DNA of 64,000 nt from Streptococcus sciuri (GCF_024814375.1 NZ_JANUXX010000001.1:372001-436000), one strand, 5' to 3'. Shown: positions 48,817 to 61,198, counted from the first letter of the stretch. The notes: generated from the sequence alone by a model not told the origin. Program-made: numbers and translations.

Positions 48817-49585
48817 GTTTGTTCTCCTTTTCCCTCACGATATAGTAATAACCAATCACTAACAAGATACTAAAAAGAAAAACGATGGTTGAAAGAGCAT
48901 TGATTTCAAGAGAAATACCACGTCTAGCACGTGAATAAATTTCAACTGACAACGTCGAGAAACCATTTCCCTGCACAAAGAAAGTCACTGCAAAATCATC
49001 TAACGAATAAGTAAAGGCCATAAAAAAACCTGAGATAACAGCTGGTGTTAGATAAGGTAACATGACTTCTCGTAACATCTGCCATGTCGTTGCGCCAAGG
49101 TCATAAGCTGCCTGTACCATAGTATCATTCATTTCTTTTAACCTAGGAAGTACCATCAAAACCACAATAGGAATCGAAAAAGCAACATGACTCAATAAGA
49201 TTGAACTAAAACTCAACTGAAATCCAAGTACTGTGAAAAACAATAGAAAACTAGCACCAATCATCACATCGGGTGCCACCATGAGGATGTTATTAAGAGA
49301 AAGTAGAGTCTGTTGTCGCTTTTGTTTGACTTGATAAATCCATATTGCTCCAAAAGTTCCAATAATAGTCGCTAATAAAGCACTCAAAAATGATAAGAAA
49401 AAGGTCTGAAGTAAAATCAACATCAACCGATTATCTGAAAACAGGTCTTTGTAATGCTCAAGTGTCACCCCCACAAAACCATTCATATCATCTCCACGAT
49501 TAAAAGAGTAAACAATCAGATAAAAAATAGGAATATAAAGAAGTGCAAAGACGCATATGAGATAGAGATTTGCTAGTTTTTTCAT
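48809..49585 (-). CDS. potC: Spermidine/putrescine ABC transporter, permease PotC
   Basis: 258 residues with six membrane helices and the permease motif AAYDLGATTWQMLREVMLPYLTPAVISG (EAA loop). The start MKKLANLY is set by AAGGAG and the ATGA overlap with potB; a 24-nt longer frame exists. It pairs with PotB. Confidence 0.94.
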   Translation of the reverse strand: MKKLANLYLICVFALLYIPIFYLIVYSFNRGDDMNGFVGVTLEHYKDLFSDNRLMLILLQTFFLSFLSALLATIIGTFGAIWIYQVKQKRQQTLLSLNNILMVAPDVMIGASFLLFFTVLGFQLSFSSILLSHVAFSIPIVVLMVLPRLKEMNDTMVQAAYDLGATTWQMLREVMLPYLTPAVISGFFMAFTYSLDDFAVTFFVQGNGFSTLSVEIYSRARRGISLEINALSTIVFLFSILLVIGYYYIVREKENKHA

Positions 49586-50376
49586 CGTTTTCGCTCCTTT
49601 GTCAGCCACATCACAGCAACCATAGCCAAAATTAAAATGACACCAATAGTTGAGCCCATTCCTCTATTTTGTGTTGTCAAAAAATGCTGCTCAATTGCTG
49701 TTCCTAACGTAATCACTCGATTTCCTCCAATGAGACGTGTCAACATGAAAAGACTGAGACTAGGAATAAAAACGGACTGCACACCACTTCTAACACCATC
49801 TAACGACAAAGGAAAAATCACTTTTCTAAACGTCTGCCAAGCATTTGCACCAAGGTCATAACTAGCATTGACGAGATTAGGATCAATATCATCAAGTGCA
49901 TTAAAAATAGGCAACAACATAAAAGGTAATTCAATATAGCTAGCCACAAGAATAAAAGCAAAGTCTGTAAAAAGTAATTGCTTAGAGCCGATACCGATAA
50001 AATTTAAAAACTGATTGATACTACCTTGTTGACTAAAAATTCCCATAAAAGCATAAGCTTTCAAGAGTAAATTAATCCACGTCGGCAAAATAACCAGCAT
50101 GAGCAACAACTGCTTATGCTTCAGCCTTGTGAGTACATAAGCTGCTGGATAACCAATGACAAGTGTCACTAAGCTAATGATACCAGCATAAAGAACAGAA
50201 TTAACACTCATGAGTAAGTAAACCCATGAGCTAAAAAAAGTCTTGTAGTTATCTAGTGTAAAGTGTCCCAGACTATCCAAAAAAGAAGTCCAAATGATAA
50301 GTGCTACAGGTGCTAAAACAAACAAAAACAGCCACAGAAGGTAAGGAAGTGAAAAGAGACTAGTGGTTTTCTTCAT
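49582..50376 (-). CDS. potB: Spermidine/putrescine ABC transporter, permease PotB
   Basis: 264 residues, six membrane helices, EAA loop [29 protein letters not shown]. The start MKKTTSLF follows GAGGAGGAG at normal distance and lies inside the potA end (17-nt overlap). Confidence 0.94.
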   Translation of the reverse strand: MKKTTSLFSLPYLLWLFLFVLAPVALIIWTSFLDSLGHFTLDNYKTFFSSWVYLLMSVNSVLYAGIISLVTLVIGYPAAYVLTRLKHKQLLLMLVILPTWINLLLKAYAFMGIFSQQGSINQFLNFIGIGSKQLLFTDFAFILVASYIELPFMLLPIFNALDDIDPNLVNASYDLGANAWQTFRKVIFPLSLDGVRSGVQSVFIPSLSLFMLTRLIGGNRVITLGTAIEQHFLTTQNRGMGSTIGVILILAMVAVMWLTKERKR

Positions 50377-51514
50377 GGCGCTCCTCCTCAATAGCATGGA
50401 TTAACCCATCCTCTGGCTCCTCGAGGTCAACATATTCTTCAATTCGGGCATCAAATTCCTCTTCACTTTCATTGAGACGCATGATGTGGATATCCTCAGG
50501 AGTAAAGTCCAATCCTATAATTTCACCTTCAATCGCTTTTCTAGTTGAATGAATCATCCACTCATTACCCAGATTATCATAGGCGATAATCTCATAGTGA
50601 ACACCACGAAAAAGCTGAGTATCAACGGTAACTTTGAGTTTGCCTTCCTCTGGTAGCGTAATTTGCAAATCTTCTGGGCGAATAACTATCTCAACTGGCT
50701 CATTAGAACGCATCCCTCCATCAACCGCTTCAAACCGTTGCCCATTGAATTCAACAAGATAATCCTTTATCATCTTACCAGAAATAATATTAGATTCTCC
50801 GATAAAGGTTGCCACAAAGTGGTTGATTGGCTCATCATAGATATCAACAGGTGTGCCAGACTGGACTATCTCACCATCATTCATAACAAAAATCCAGTCA
50901 CTCATAGCAAGCGCCTCTTCTTGATCATGCGTGACAAAGACAAAGGTAATGCCAAGTCTCTGTTGTAGCTCACGCAATTCATACTGCATCTCAGTACGCA
51001 ACTTCAAATCTAGTGCAGAAAGAGGCTCATCTAAAAGCACAACCTTAGGCTGATTGACAATAGCTCTAGCAATAGCAACACGTTGCTTTTGCCCACCAGA
51101 TAACTTTTGAATGGCACGATTTTCAAACCCATCAAGACGCACCATTTTAAGTACCTCTGTGACACGCTTTCTGATCTCTTTTTTTTCAACTTTGCGCAAT
51201 TTTAGTGGAAAAGCGATGTTTTCAAAAACCGACATATGCGGAAATAAAGCATAATTTTGAAAAACAGTGTGCACGTCGCGTTTATTGATTGGAATATCGT
51301 TAATACGTTTTCCATCTAAATAAATATCACCAGATGTTACGTCTAAAAGACCTGCGATAATATTTAAAATCGTTGATTTCCCACTTCCTGAAGCGCCCAA
51401 AAGCGTATAGAATTTTCCCTCTTCTAACTCAAAATTGATATCTTTTAAGACAATTGTTCCACTATCTTCAAAAACTTTTGATACATGTTTAAATGAAATA
51501 ATAGGATTAGTCAC
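50360..51514 (-). CDS. potA: Spermidine/putrescine ABC transporter, ATPase
   Basis: 384 residues. Walker [10 protein letters not shown], signature [14 protein letters not shown], Walker [14 protein letters not shown]-loop FVTHDQEEA. The C-terminal third is the regulatory TOBE domain ([25 protein letters not shown]), ending in an acidic tail. The start is GTG with AGG upstream. It lies 24 nt after murB, overlapping potB. Confidence 0.95.
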   Translation of the reverse strand: MTNPIISFKHVSKVFEDSGTIVLKDINFELEEGKFYTLLGASGSGKSTILNIIAGLLDVTSGDIYLDGKRINDIPINKRDVHTVFQNYALFPHMSVFENIAFPLKLRKVEKKEIRKRVTEVLKMVRLDGFENRAIQKLSGGQKQRVAIARAIVNQPKVVLLDEPLSALDLKLRTEMQYELRELQQRLGITFVFVTHDQEEALAMSDWIFVMNDGEIVQSGTPVDIYDEPINHFVATFIGESNIISGKMIKDYLVEFNGQRFEAVDGGMRSNEPVEIVIRPEDLQITLPEEGKLKVTVDTQLFRGVHYEIIAYDNLGNEWMIHSTRKAIEGEIIGLDFTPEDIHIMRLNESEEEFDARIEEYVDLEEPEDGLIHAIEEERHEENH

Positions 51515-51538
51515 TTAACCTGAAACCTCCACAGATTT

Positions 51539-52444
51539 CTAGTCACTCATATAGTCTCCAATAATTCTCACTTCTGGCTCTAAAGTGACACCAGATTTTT
51601 TTTCTACGGTTGCAATCACTTGGGCAATTAAATCTTCATAATCTTTAGCGGTGCCGTCAGCAACATTGATCATAAAACCTGCATGCTTCTTACTCACCTC
51701 AATACCACCCACACGCAATCCTTGCAAACCCGCCTCGCTAATAAGATGACCCGCAAAATGTCCAACAGGACGCTTGAAAACAGAACCACAAGATGGGTAT
51801 TCGAGGGGTTGCTTAAGCTGACGTAAATACGTCAAACGATCCATTTCCTGACTAATTCGCGTATAATCTCCAGGCTTTAGCGCAAACTTAGCAGAAATAA
51901 CAATGCTGTCCTCTTCCTGTAAGATAGAGTGGCGATATCCAAATTTCATCTCATGCGCATCAATTGTGTAAATCTCACCAGATTTATCCAAGACCTGTGC
52001 TGAGAGCAAAATATGAGAAATCTCACCTCCATAAGCACCAGCATTCATATAAACAGCACCACCAATACTACCAGGAATACCACAGGCAAACTCAAAGCCA
52101 GTCAAACTGTGAAAACGAGCGACACGTGTCGTCTCAATCAGATTGGCTCCTGCTTCTGCCTCAATAATATAACCATCAACAGTAATGGTATTTAATTTGT
52201 CAAACATAATGACAAAGCCACGAATACCACCATCACGTACAATGAGATTGCTGGCATTACCAAGCACTATCCAAGGAATACCCTCACCATTAGCAAATTG
52301 AACAATTCGTGAGAGTTCATAGCGATTTCTCGGAAAAGCCAAAAAATCTGCTGGACCGCCAACCTTAGTATAAGTATATTTTCGTAAAGGTTCGTTGATA
52401 CGAACATCAATTCCTCTTAAATTTTTATGTAATTTATCAAGCAT
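51539..52444 (-). CDS. murB: UDP-N-acetylenolpyruvoylglucosamine reductase
   Basis: 301 residues, type I-like short MurB of Firmicutes. It reduces UDP-GlcNAc-enolpyruvate to UDP-MurNAc using NADPH and FAD. Motifs: [49 protein letters not shown], and [10 protein letters not shown] with the catalytic Ser. The start MLDKLHKN gives family length; its nearest AAGGAAA lies beyond a hairpin (52459-52478). A TTG 66 nt upstream is the alternative. It heads the pot operon. Confidence 0.94.
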   Translation of the reverse strand: MLDKLHKNLRGIDVRINEPLRKYTYTKVGGPADFLAFPRNRYELSRIVQFANGEGIPWIVLGNASNLIVRDGGIRGFVIMFDKLNTITVDGYIIEAEAGANLIETTRVARFHSLTGFEFACGIPGSIGGAVYMNAGAYGGEISHILLSAQVLDKSGEIYTIDAHEMKFGYRHSILQEEDSIVISAKFALKPGDYTRISQEMDRLTYLRQLKQPLEYPSCGSVFKRPVGHFAGHLISEAGLQGLRVGGIEVSKKHAGFMINVADGTAKDYEDLIAQVIATVEKKSGVTLEPEVRIIGDYMSD

Positions 52445-52580
52445 CTGACAATAAAGTAGCTGGGACAGTTGTCTCAGCTTTCCTTCAATTTTTATTCTAA
52501 TTATAAGCAAAAATACTTATATACATTATAACAAAAAAAAGTGATTTGGGCTATATTTTTTACAGGATCTGCATATCATA

Positions 52581-52611
52581 CAAAAAAAGCTATTGGAAAT
52601 TCCAATAGCTC
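52581..52611 (-). terminator. Terminator after eno
   Basis: On the minus strand AGCTATTGGAA, loop TT, TCCAATAGCT and then T6. Perfect stem of 11 bp. Confidence 0.88.
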
Positions 52612-52633
52612 TAATATCTTGTTTTATCAAGAC

Positions 52634-53944
<1,311 letters not shown>

Positions 53945-54074
53945 TTATGAGTTAATTTTATTTACTCAATTATCATACCTTAAAAGTACGTTTTTTTCAA
54001 GGAAAAACTGAAAAATTCCTCATATCTTATATGATAACGTTTCCTACATTTTATCTTATCCAATATGTAATAAA

Positions 54075-54530
54075 AAATCAAAAATAAGGCTAGAGTTAGT
54101 TGAACTATTCCTATCAATCCCATGTATATAATAAATCGAGTTCCTTCTTGTAAAAATCTTTTTTAAAGTCAAGATGTAAGCCGATAGCAGCTAAGACAAT
54201 CATTTCAAATTACGAGCTGAAAAATTTAGACGATGAACCAATAATGGGTAATCTTAACAAGCTATTAGCAATACAAGAGCCTAAGAAAACCAATATATAC
54301 CAAGGAATGCTGGATAATAGATGATTTGCTGGTTGAGTAGAGACGGACTGTTCCTTTTTTGCTTACCCAATCTTCGCCTTTCAAAAATAAAAACGACTAC
54401 CACTACAAGTAAGAGGCGTATCATCTCAAACAACATAGCATACTGAGTCGCTTCAGCATTTATCAGACTAGATGACGCTACAACCTATCCCACCGACTGG
54501 AACTCCACTTAAAAGGCACTATTTTCCAAA
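54075..54530 (-). pseudogene. Relic of a YeiH-family (UPF0324) membrane transporter
   Basis: Minus-strand translation gives pieces in changing frames: EATQYAMLFEMIRLLLVVVVV (about 54390-54455, near FIFERRRLGKQKR) and PWYILVFLGSCIANSLLRLP then AAIGLHLDFKKDF (about 54180-54310). These match the C-terminal third of YeiH-type putative sulfate exporters. Frameshifts and stops lie between them and the N-terminal two thirds are missing. It is a decayed remnant with no function expected. Confidence 0.65.
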
Positions 54531-54622
54531 ATCTGATTCGTTTCTATTACTGTATCCCATTAGCTACGGTTTATCATATCAAAAAGAGAACAACTAGAGT
54601 CTTTTATTTTCATGATTTTTAT

Positions 54623-54630
54623 GATATGAT
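54623..54630 (+). promoter_or_regulatory. yueI promoter (extended -10), probably leaderless
   Basis: TGATATGAT contains TATGAT preceded by TG. Its last base is 6 nt before the yueI ATG, and no Shine-Dalgarno is present. Confidence 0.6.
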
Positions 54631-54636
54631 TAACGC

Positions 54637-55089
54637 ATGACTGATTTAGATACACGTATTCTGCAGACCGCAGCAGGCGGTTTAAAATGCAATCCTGATG
54701 AACAGCGAAAATACCTCACCACCTTTGAAGAGCGGGTCATTGCGAACTGCAACATTGAGGAGGCAAATAGCGATGTGGTTTTGAATTATTTTCAGGAAAT
54801 CTTAGAAAAGATTTGCCAAGATTTTCAGCCTGTTCTGGTCAAGATTTCCCCTGAAATTGATAGCCAAAAGCAAATCTCCTATCTCAAAACAGCTCAGAAC
54901 TTAGGGTGCAATGCAACTATTGTTTCAGAAAAAGGACACTCTCCTTTTGGCTTAGTTATTCACACCGACCACCCCGTGGAAAAGACCAATAAAGAAATAA
55001 GCATTCTGTTTGCAGAACTTCTTAAAGAAAACAAGACCAAGAATGAACCAAAAAAATCAAAAAATTCATTTTGGCGAAAATTCTTTTAA
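54637..55089 (+). CDS. YueI family protein (DUF1694)
   Basis: 150 residues, soluble alpha/beta protein beginning MTDLDTRILQTAAGGLKCNPDEQRKYLTTFEERV, the conserved opening of DUF1694/YueI. The C-terminus is Lys-rich. The function is unknown; homologues are common in Bacilli. It has no ribosome site, and its -10 box lies immediately upstream. It is an isolated plus-strand gene between the yeiH relic and the GST cluster. Confidence 0.85.
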   Translation: MTDLDTRILQTAAGGLKCNPDEQRKYLTTFEERVIANCNIEEANSDVVLNYFQEILEKICQDFQPVLVKISPEIDSQKQISYLKTAQNLGCNATIVSEKGHSPFGLVIHTDHPVEKTNKEISILFAELLKENKTKNEPKKSKNSFWRKFF

Positions 55090-55244
55090 GAGATACGTTA
55101 TATCAGTAAACTTTTAAAAGCAATACTAGTAATAAATGACTGTTCGTTTAAAGTATTTACTATATAGACTTAGTCGCTCATTCAGCCCTATCAATAAATC
55201 CTTCCCAGTAGCTTATCAGCTTTCTTAACATACTTTGTATAATC

Positions 55245-55280
55245 AAACCTTCCCTAACAAACGTCATTAGGGAAGGTTTT
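55245..55280. terminator. Terminator of the GST/pirin/MarR cluster
   Basis: A perfect 13-bp inverted repeat, AAACCTTCCCTAA / TTAGGGAAGGTTT, directly after the GST stop, with T-rich flanks. It can stop transcription from both sides. Confidence 0.87.
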
Positions 55281-55283
55281 AAT

Positions 55284-56240
55284 TTATAAACTCCAATCAA
55301 TATCAGGTCCCAGAGGAACAATACCTGTTGGATTGATATGACGATGACTACCATAGTAATGAATTTTAACATGGTCCAAATGCACAGTATCCGCAATCTT
55401 GGGCTGATGATAGAGACGCTTAGTGTAATTCCAGAGGTTGGGAAAATCCACTAGGCGCTTGAGATTACATTTAAAATGCCCATAATAGACCGCATCAAAC
55501 CGTACCAAGGTAGTAAAGAGACGCCAATCCGCCTCTGTCACCTTATCACCTAATAAATAGGTCTGCTTGGTAAACAGTTGATTCAATTTTTCCATAGTCT
55601 CAAAGACATCTGTTACTGCTTTTTCATAAGCAGATTGACTTGAAGCCATACCTGCCTTATAAACTCCTTGATTGAAAGTCGTATAAATCCACTCATTCAT
55701 CTGCTCGATTTGCTCACGGAGAGATTCTGGATAATAATCCACTTGATTACCAGTCAAATCGTTAAAGGCAGAATTAAACATTCGCATAATATCTGCTGAC
55801 TCGTTGCTGACGATTTGACCTGTTTTTTTATCCCAGAGAATCGGCACGCTAACTCGCCCTGTATAATCAGGATTTGAAAGAGTATAGAGTTGATGAAGAT
55901 AGTCTGCACCCATAATCGGGTCAGCCACAACCTTATCTCCAGCTTCAAATGTCCAACCCTGCTCCAACATGAGAGGATTGACTACCGATAAACTCACAAT
56001 ATCTTCTAAATCCTTTAAAACACGCATGACCAAGGTTCTTGAAGCCCACGGACAGGCGTAGGATACCACTAGATGATACCGACCTTTTTCCGCCTTAAAA
56101 CCACCAACTCCTGTTGGACCTGCCGAACCGTCTGCTGTTACCCAGTTTTTAAAGGCTGCATCTGGTTTGACAAAGTTGCCATTTTTTGACAATTCTTCCA
56201 AACTTTGCTGTTGCCACACGCCATTAACCAATAATCCCAT
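55284..56240 (-). CDS. Xi-class glutathione S-transferase (glutathionyl-hydroquinone reductase)
   Basis: 318 residues. The thioredoxin-like domain has the catalytic Cys in SYACPWASRTLVMRVLK (around residue 63), and the C-terminal helical domain contains LGDKVTEADWRLFTTLVRFDAVYYGHFKCNLKRL, typical of YqjG/ECM4 proteins. These enzymes reduce glutathionyl-hydroquinones to hydroquinones. AAGGAG precedes the ATG. It follows the pirin gene by 12 nt in a MarR-led cluster. Confidence 0.9.
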   Translation of the reverse strand: MGLLVNGVWQQQSLEELSKNGNFVKPDAAFKNWVTADGSAGPTGVGGFKAEKGRYHLVVSYACPWASRTLVMRVLKDLEDIVSLSVVNPLMLEQGWTFEAGDKVVADPIMGADYLHQLYTLSNPDYTGRVSVPILWDKKTGQIVSNESADIMRMFNSAFNDLTGNQVDYYPESLREQIEQMNEWIYTTFNQGVYKAGMASSQSAYEKAVTDVFETMEKLNQLFTKQTYLLGDKVTEADWRLFTTLVRFDAVYYGHFKCNLKRLVDFPNLWNYTKRLYHQPKIADTVHLDHVKIHYYGSHRHINPTGIVPLGPDIDWSL

Positions 56241-56252
56241 ATTGTACTCTCC

Positions 56253-56993
56253 TTATCGTTTCTGTCCACTAAAATTACCTGCATACGTCATGGGAGCTCC
56301 AAGATTAACTAAAAAAAGCACCAAGGTTGTCTTTTCCAAGCTCTTACCTACAAACTCATCGCCCTCTTCCAAAGTCACTGCCTGACCTTTTGAAATTTCC
56401 TTCCCATTGATAGCAATGCTCCCCTCCATAACATAGAGCCAAGGAGTATAGCCCTCTAGACTAGGTAAGTTAAAATCTTGATTTTCCGTCAAATGTTTGT
56501 CCAAAATCTGTACATCCTGACGGAGTACAAGAGGGGCACCACTTCCATTTGGTCCCACTAGATGATTCCACTCCTCTAATTCGACTTTTTCATCACTTGA
56601 AAACTGAACTAAGGGTTCTAGGTCAGCCTCTTCTGGTCGTATGAAAACTTGCAACATCTCCACTTGCCCCTCTGGTGTAGATTCTTGGTGGAAAAAGCTC
56701 TTACCTGCTCCCATAAGCATACGATGTTCTGGTGTTACAACCTCGACATTTCCCACTGAATCTTCATGCAGCATCTTCCCCTTATGGATATAACTGAAAA
56801 TCTCATCATTGATATGTTCGTGCATCGGTACAAGAACCTCTTGACGAATATGAGCATGGTCAATCCGAGCCAAAGGACCAAAAGCAAAGTCATCCTTGTC
56901 AAAATCTCGGTCAATCAAGCCTGGACGATAAAATGTCAAATGAAAACGAGGATTTCCATTCGTGTAAGTTAATTCTTCTGTATAGATTTTCAT
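56253..56993 (-). CDS. Pirin-like cupin protein
   Basis: 246 residues, bicupin. The metal site is in ARIDHAHIRQEVLVPMHEHINDEIFSYIHKGKMLHED (His and Glu ligands), followed by HRMLMGAGKSFFHQE. The YhhW-type relatives act as quercetinases. AAGGAG precedes the ATG. It lies between the MarR gene (10 nt) and the GST (12 nt). Confidence 0.88.
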   Translation of the reverse strand: MKIYTEELTYTNGNPRFHLTFYRPGLIDRDFDKDDFAFGPLARIDHAHIRQEVLVPMHEHINDEIFSYIHKGKMLHEDSVGNVEVVTPEHRMLMGAGKSFFHQESTPEGQVEMLQVFIRPEEADLEPLVQFSSDEKVELEEWNHLVGPNGSGAPLVLRQDVQILDKHLTENQDFNLPSLEGYTPWLYVMEGSIAINGKEISKGQAVTLEEGDEFVGKSLEKTTLVLFLVNLGAPMTYAGNFSGQKR

Positions 56994-57003
56994 GAGTGCT
57001 CCT

Positions 57004-57399
57004 TTATTTTATTTTTTTCAAAAGATGATGAAGAGTGACTTTTTCTTCCCCTGATAAGGAAACAAAAAAGTTCTCGTGATAAGTCTCCAATGCTGGCAAA
57101 ATAGCAGCATACAATTCACGCGATTTCTCTGTCAAACGAATCTCTTTTGAGCGCTGATTTTGCGTGCGTGATACTAAATCTGACTTTTCCATTTTAGCTA
57201 AAATTTGAGCCATATTGCCCTTAGTAACCTGAGCATGGTTAGCCAATTCTTGCTGAGTTTGCGGTCCCATACGTGATAGGGTGCATAGCACATCCATTTG
57301 AGCTACTGTTATATCATGCTCTGCCAAGACTTGACTAGCTCCTGCTAGATTTTTCTTGTAAACGCACATGACTTGATGAAATAATTCAATACCTTCCAT
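57004..57399 (-). CDS. MarR-family transcriptional regulator
   Basis: 131 residues. A winged helix-turn-helix is clear (QQELANHAQVTKGNMAQILAKMEKSDLVSRTQNQRSKEIRLTEKSRELY). Cys12 and Cys39 could allow redox or quinone sensing, which is inference. The start is set by AAGGAG; a TTG 15 nt upstream overlaps it. It is the first gene of the cluster, with a palindrome immediately upstream, so it is expected to repress itself, pirin and GST. Confidence 0.9.
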   Translation of the reverse strand: MEGIELFHQVMCVYKKNLAGASQVLAEHDITVAQMDVLCTLSRMGPQTQQELANHAQVTKGNMAQILAKMEKSDLVSRTQNQRSKEIRLTEKSRELYAAILPALETYHENFFVSLSGEEKVTLHHLLKKIK

Positions 57400-57413
57400 G
57401 CTAACTCCTTTCA

Positions 57414-57433
57414 ATAGTTTAGTTCTAAACTAT
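57414..57433. promoter_or_regulatory. MarR operator candidate
   Basis: ATAGTTTAGTTCTAAACTAT: 9-bp arms around a 2-bp centre, 14 bp before the marR ATG. A partial copy (TATAGTTTATACC) lies just upstream over the probable -10. The position fits autorepression. Confidence 0.7.
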
Positions 57434-58043
57434 TTGATATGTATAGTTTATACCTAAACCATTAAAAAAGCAAGACTTTTGCTCAAAAAAATCTCCCACC
57501 GTTACACACAGTAGAAGAAATTCATAAAATATAGTATAGTATTTTGAATTGAGGTCAGGACGTCGTTAACTCGTCTTGATTAACCCCTAGTTATATTTGT
57601 GACTCATTGCCTAGTCCTATTCCTAAATCAAATCACTATAATTCTGCTCAAAAACACCGCTAAAAATCAAGATATTGAATAGTATCTCTGACTAAAACAT
57701 CGTATCAACATCTACCCATATCGCATGTTCTAAAGGAGATTCACCATAACAAGGACAAAACAATAGCTTATCCGTCAGAAACAATACAAAAATGACCTTT
57801 TCAACTATTCGCATATCCAGCTCATTTGGCTGGGAGCATATTTATTACAACTCTTTAATAACTTTTTCTTTCACCAACAAATATGAAAATATAGTTCATT
57901 TCGCACTCTTTCAAGAATTAAAATAGTTGAGCATTGATAGAAAACATGAAAGCTACCAACTTATCCTCATCCCTTTTTCAATAAGATAAGTTTCAAAATT
58001 GACAACCTCATATGGCAGTATTGATAACGATTGAAAAACGAAT
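57434..58043. other. Intergenic region between marR and serB
   Basis: About 610 bp with no supported coding frame on either strand. It contains the marR promoter at its left side. I recognise no relic, repeat or RNA in the rest. Confidence 0.45.
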
Positions 58044-58694
58044 TTATTGACCTTTTTGTACTGCATCAAGTATCTCAATAACTTTATACAGATTTTTTTC
58101 AGTTATTGCGTACGATGCCTGCTCTTTGACAATTGGCTTGGCACAAAAGGCAATTCCAATTCCTGCAGTTTGAATCATCGGTAAGTCATTGGCACCATCA
58201 CCCATAGCAATCGTCTGACTCAAAGACAAACCATTTTCGGCAGCCCATTGCTTCAAGCAGTTTTTTTTAGTTTCCTTGGTCACAATCTCACCAACAACCC
58301 GTCCTGTCAGGATACCATTTTCAACTTCTAAACGATTGGCTTTTACATAATCTAGCCCTAAACGCTCCGCTAAGCTATCTACTGTCTGATGAAAGCCACC
58401 TGAAACAACTGCTACCTTATAACCACGATCGTTCAGTTCAGCAACCAATTGTTCAGCACCTGGGGTAAAATGGATTTTCTCCAAAATACGCTCAAATACA
58501 GTTATCGATAAACCTTTTAGCAAGCGGACACGCTCGTTCAGCGCTTCTTTAAAATCAAGCTCTCCTCTCATCGCTCGTTCTGTTATCTTAGCAACCTGAT
58601 CCCCCACACCTGCTTCTTCTCCTAGTAAATCTATCCCTTCTTCTCGAATCAGGGTAGAGTCAACATCCATCACTAACAATCCCTTAATACTCAT
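58044..58694 (-). CDS. serB: Phosphoserine phosphatase
   Basis: 216 residues, HAD superfamily. Motif I is MDVDSTLIREEG (the usual D-x-D-x-T), motif II VVSGGFHQTVD, motif III the Lys in VTKETKK, and motif IV GDGANDLPMI. It dephosphorylates phosphoserine in the last step of serine synthesis. GGGAGG precedes the ATG. It stands alone after pheT in the same direction. Confidence 0.95.
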   Translation of the reverse strand: MSIKGLLVMDVDSTLIREEGIDLLGEEAGVGDQVAKITERAMRGELDFKEALNERVRLLKGLSITVFERILEKIHFTPGAEQLVAELNDRGYKVAVVSGGFHQTVDSLAERLGLDYVKANRLEVENGILTGRVVGEIVTKETKKNCLKQWAAENGLSLSQTIAMGDGANDLPMIQTAGIGIAFCAKPIVKEQASYAITEKNLYKVIEILDAVQKGQ

Positions 58695-58792
58695 TTCTAT
58701 CCTCCCAGTTTATTATACTATTATTTTAATAGAAAATTTTGATAATCACAACAAAAACTTCCCTAGAAAACTAGTGGAAGCTTTTGTTATGA

Positions 58793-61198
58793 TTAGCGAA
58801 TTTCTGCACCAACTTTTTCTTCTAAAGATGCTGCGATTTTAGACATATATTTAGCAACTTCTTCGTCAGTCAGATTATCTGTTGGATTTTGAAAAGTAAG
58901 GCTGTAAGCCATTGATTTAAAACCTTTTTCGATAGACTCTCCAGCATAAACATCAAAAAGTTTGACGTCTGTTAAGCGTTTAACGCCAGCTGCAGCAATA
59001 GCAGAAAGAATGTCACTGTGACTGATATTATTTTCAACTAGAAGAGCGATGTCACGACTGACAGTTGGAAACTTAGTGATTTCCTTAAAGATGTGAGGCT
59101 TACGGTAGTAAGACTCTATAGCATCGAGGTTAATCTCAGCGACGTAGGTTTCACCTATAGTATAGTGCTTAGCGGTTTGCGGGTGCACTTGACCAACAAA
59201 TCCAATCTCTTGACCTTCTAAGATAATGAGAGCTGTACGTCCCGGATGCATGCTTGCGATTTCTTTAGTTGGAATATAATCGACTTCAACCCCTAATTTA
59301 GTAAATAACGCTTCCAAAAGACCTTTAGCATAGAAAAAATCAACAGGAACAACTCTTGTTTGGAAGTCTTTTTCAATCACCTGACCGGATAAAACAAAGG
59401 ATAGATTAGTCATTTCATCTGGCAAATCAACCTTTGGATCAGCAATTTGCTCAAAGACTTTACCAATCTCATAGAGGGCTAGGTTGGTATTTTTACGGGC
59501 GTTATTGTAAGCGACAGTGTCTAGCATTCCAGAGACTATATTTTGGCGCAGAGCAGAGCGCTCCACACTCATTGGCCACATCAACTCTGTGATATGGCTC
59601 GGTTTTTGGGTGAATTCGACTGCTTTTTCAGGTGTCGTAAGGGTATAAGTAATAATCTCAGAAAGCCCTAATCCTTCAACAATCGTACGTACTTTGCGAC
59701 GTAGACGCTGAGAAAGCGTCAATTCACCAATTGTATTACCAGATTCTGGCAGAGTCGTTGGTAAATTTTCATAACCATAAATACGAGCAATCTCTTCTAC
59801 TAAATCTGCTTGAATGCTAATATCCCAGCGTCTCCTAGGAACTGATACTGTAAAGGCATCTCCAGAAAATTCTAAGCCAAAATCAAGCCTATTAAAGATG
59901 TCTTTAAGATCAGCACCAGTCAGAGCTGTTCCTAGACGATGATTGACATAACTAAGACTACTGCTCACTTGGATAGGCTGTGTTGGTAAATGACCTGCAA
60001 CAACACGCCCTGCAAGCACCTCACCTCCAGCTAGATCCATCAACATGGCTGCAGCAAGGTCAAGTGCTTCAAGGACAGTAGCGTAGTTCACACCTTTTTC
60101 AAAACGTGAAGAACTTTCAGATCGAAGATTGAGACGTCCACTTGTTTTGCGAATGCTTGTGCCATCAAAGACAGCGGCTTCGAGAACGACATTTTTGGAA
60201 TGGCTGTCAATCTCCGTATTACGTCCCCCCATAACACCAGCAAGCGCTACAGGTTTATCCTCAACGGTAATCACTAAATCCCCCGCAACAAGTTCACGTA
60301 CTTCACCGTCCAGTGTTACCAACTGCTCACCTTCATGCGCTTCACGTGCTATAATGTCTCGACTATCAAATTTATCCAAATCAAAGGCATGCATGGGTTG
60401 TCCAAAGTACAAAAGAACATAATTCGTCACGTCGACAACATTGTTAATCGGACGAATTCCTGCATTCATCAAGAGATTTTGAAGCCACTGCGGACTTGGT
60501 TTGACGACAACATTTTTCACAACACGGCTAGCATAGGTCAAAACCTTATCAGATGCAATAGCAACCGAAATCTCATCAGATGCAGAGTTGTCAGTCTCAG
60601 ATAAAGCAATCTCTGGAAAATGCACAGTTTTGTCATAAATCGCTGCTACTTCATAGGCAACTCCACGCATAGATAGGGCATCGGCACGGTTTGGTGTGAT
60701 GGAAAGCTCAATAATCTCATCATCCAAATCTAGATATGGAAAAACACTATCGCCTGGCACAGATACATCAGGTAATATTTGAATACCATCAGAAAATTCT
60801 TTTGGAATAATATTATCTGGTAAACCAAGTTCTTGTAGTGAGCAAATCATCCCCAGCGATTCCATACCTCGGATTTTTCCTTTTTTAATTTTATAATTAT
60901 CCGCAATACGAGCACCAGGCAGTGCTACGATGACCTTAATACCTGCTGTGATATTCGGTGCTCCGCAAACAATTTGTCGCAAGCTTTCCTCCCCAGTATC
61001 CACTTGGCAAAGATGAAGATGGGTATCAGGCACATCCTCACAAGATAGAACCTCACCAACGACAAGCTTGGACAAACCTGTTTGTGGGCTTGTTACACCC
61101 TCTACTTCAATCCCTGTCGTTGACATCTTTTCAGCTAACTCAGTACTTGTCACATTCACATCAACAAGCTTTTTGAGCCATTTATAAGATACTAACAT
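58793..61198 (-). CDS. pheT: Phenylalanyl-tRNA synthetase, beta chain
   Basis: 801 residues. N-terminal tRNA-binding (EMAP-like) domain, B3/B4 editing region, B5 and the catalytic-like core, and a C-terminal anticodon-binding domain ([16 protein letters not shown]). The start MLVSYKWL matches the family; a GTG 15 nt earlier lies inside a hairpin. The only strong Shine-Dalgarno (AAAGGAG, 61234-61240) is beyond that hairpin. It is co-transcribed with pheS under the T-box. Confidence 0.96.
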   Translation of the reverse strand: MLVSYKWLKKLVDVNVTSTELAEKMSTTGIEVEGVTSPQTGLSKLVVGEVLSCEDVPDTHLHLCQVDTGEESLRQIVCGAPNITAGIKVIVALPGARIADNYKIKKGKIRGMESLGMICSLQELGLPDNIIPKEFSDGIQILPDVSVPGDSVFPYLDLDDEIIELSITPNRADALSMRGVAYEVAAIYDKTVHFPEIALSETDNSASDEISVAIASDKVLTYASRVVKNVVVKPSPQWLQNLLMNAGIRPINNVVDVTNYVLLYFGQPMHAFDLDKFDSRDIIAREAHEGEQLVTLDGEVRELVAGDLVITVEDKPVALAGVMGGRNTEIDSHSKNVVLEAAVFDGTSIRKTSGRLNLRSESSSRFEKGVNYATVLEALDLAAAMLMDLAGGEVLAGRVVAGHLPTQPIQVSSSLSYVNHRLGTALTGADLKDIFNRLDFGLEFSGDAFTVSVPRRRWDISIQADLVEEIARIYGYENLPTTLPESGNTIGELTLSQRLRRKVRTIVEGLGLSEIITYTLTTPEKAVEFTQKPSHITELMWPMSVERSALRQNIVSGMLDTVAYNNARKNTNLALYEIGKVFEQIADPKVDLPDEMTNLSFVLSGQVIEKDFQTRVVPVDFFYAKGLLEALFTKLGVEVDYIPTKEIASMHPGRTALIILEGQEIGFVGQVHPQTAKHYTIGETYVAEINLDAIESYYRKPHIFKEITKFPTVSRDIALLVENNISHSDILSAIAAAGVKRLTDVKLFDVYAGESIEKGFKSMAYSLTFQNPTDNLTDEEVAKYMSKIAASLEEKVGAEIR

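Noticed and set aside
57540..57640. Imperfect GTTAAC-centred inverted sequence as an attachment or regulatory site
   Set aside because: The arms do not pair well and nothing nearby suggests integration.
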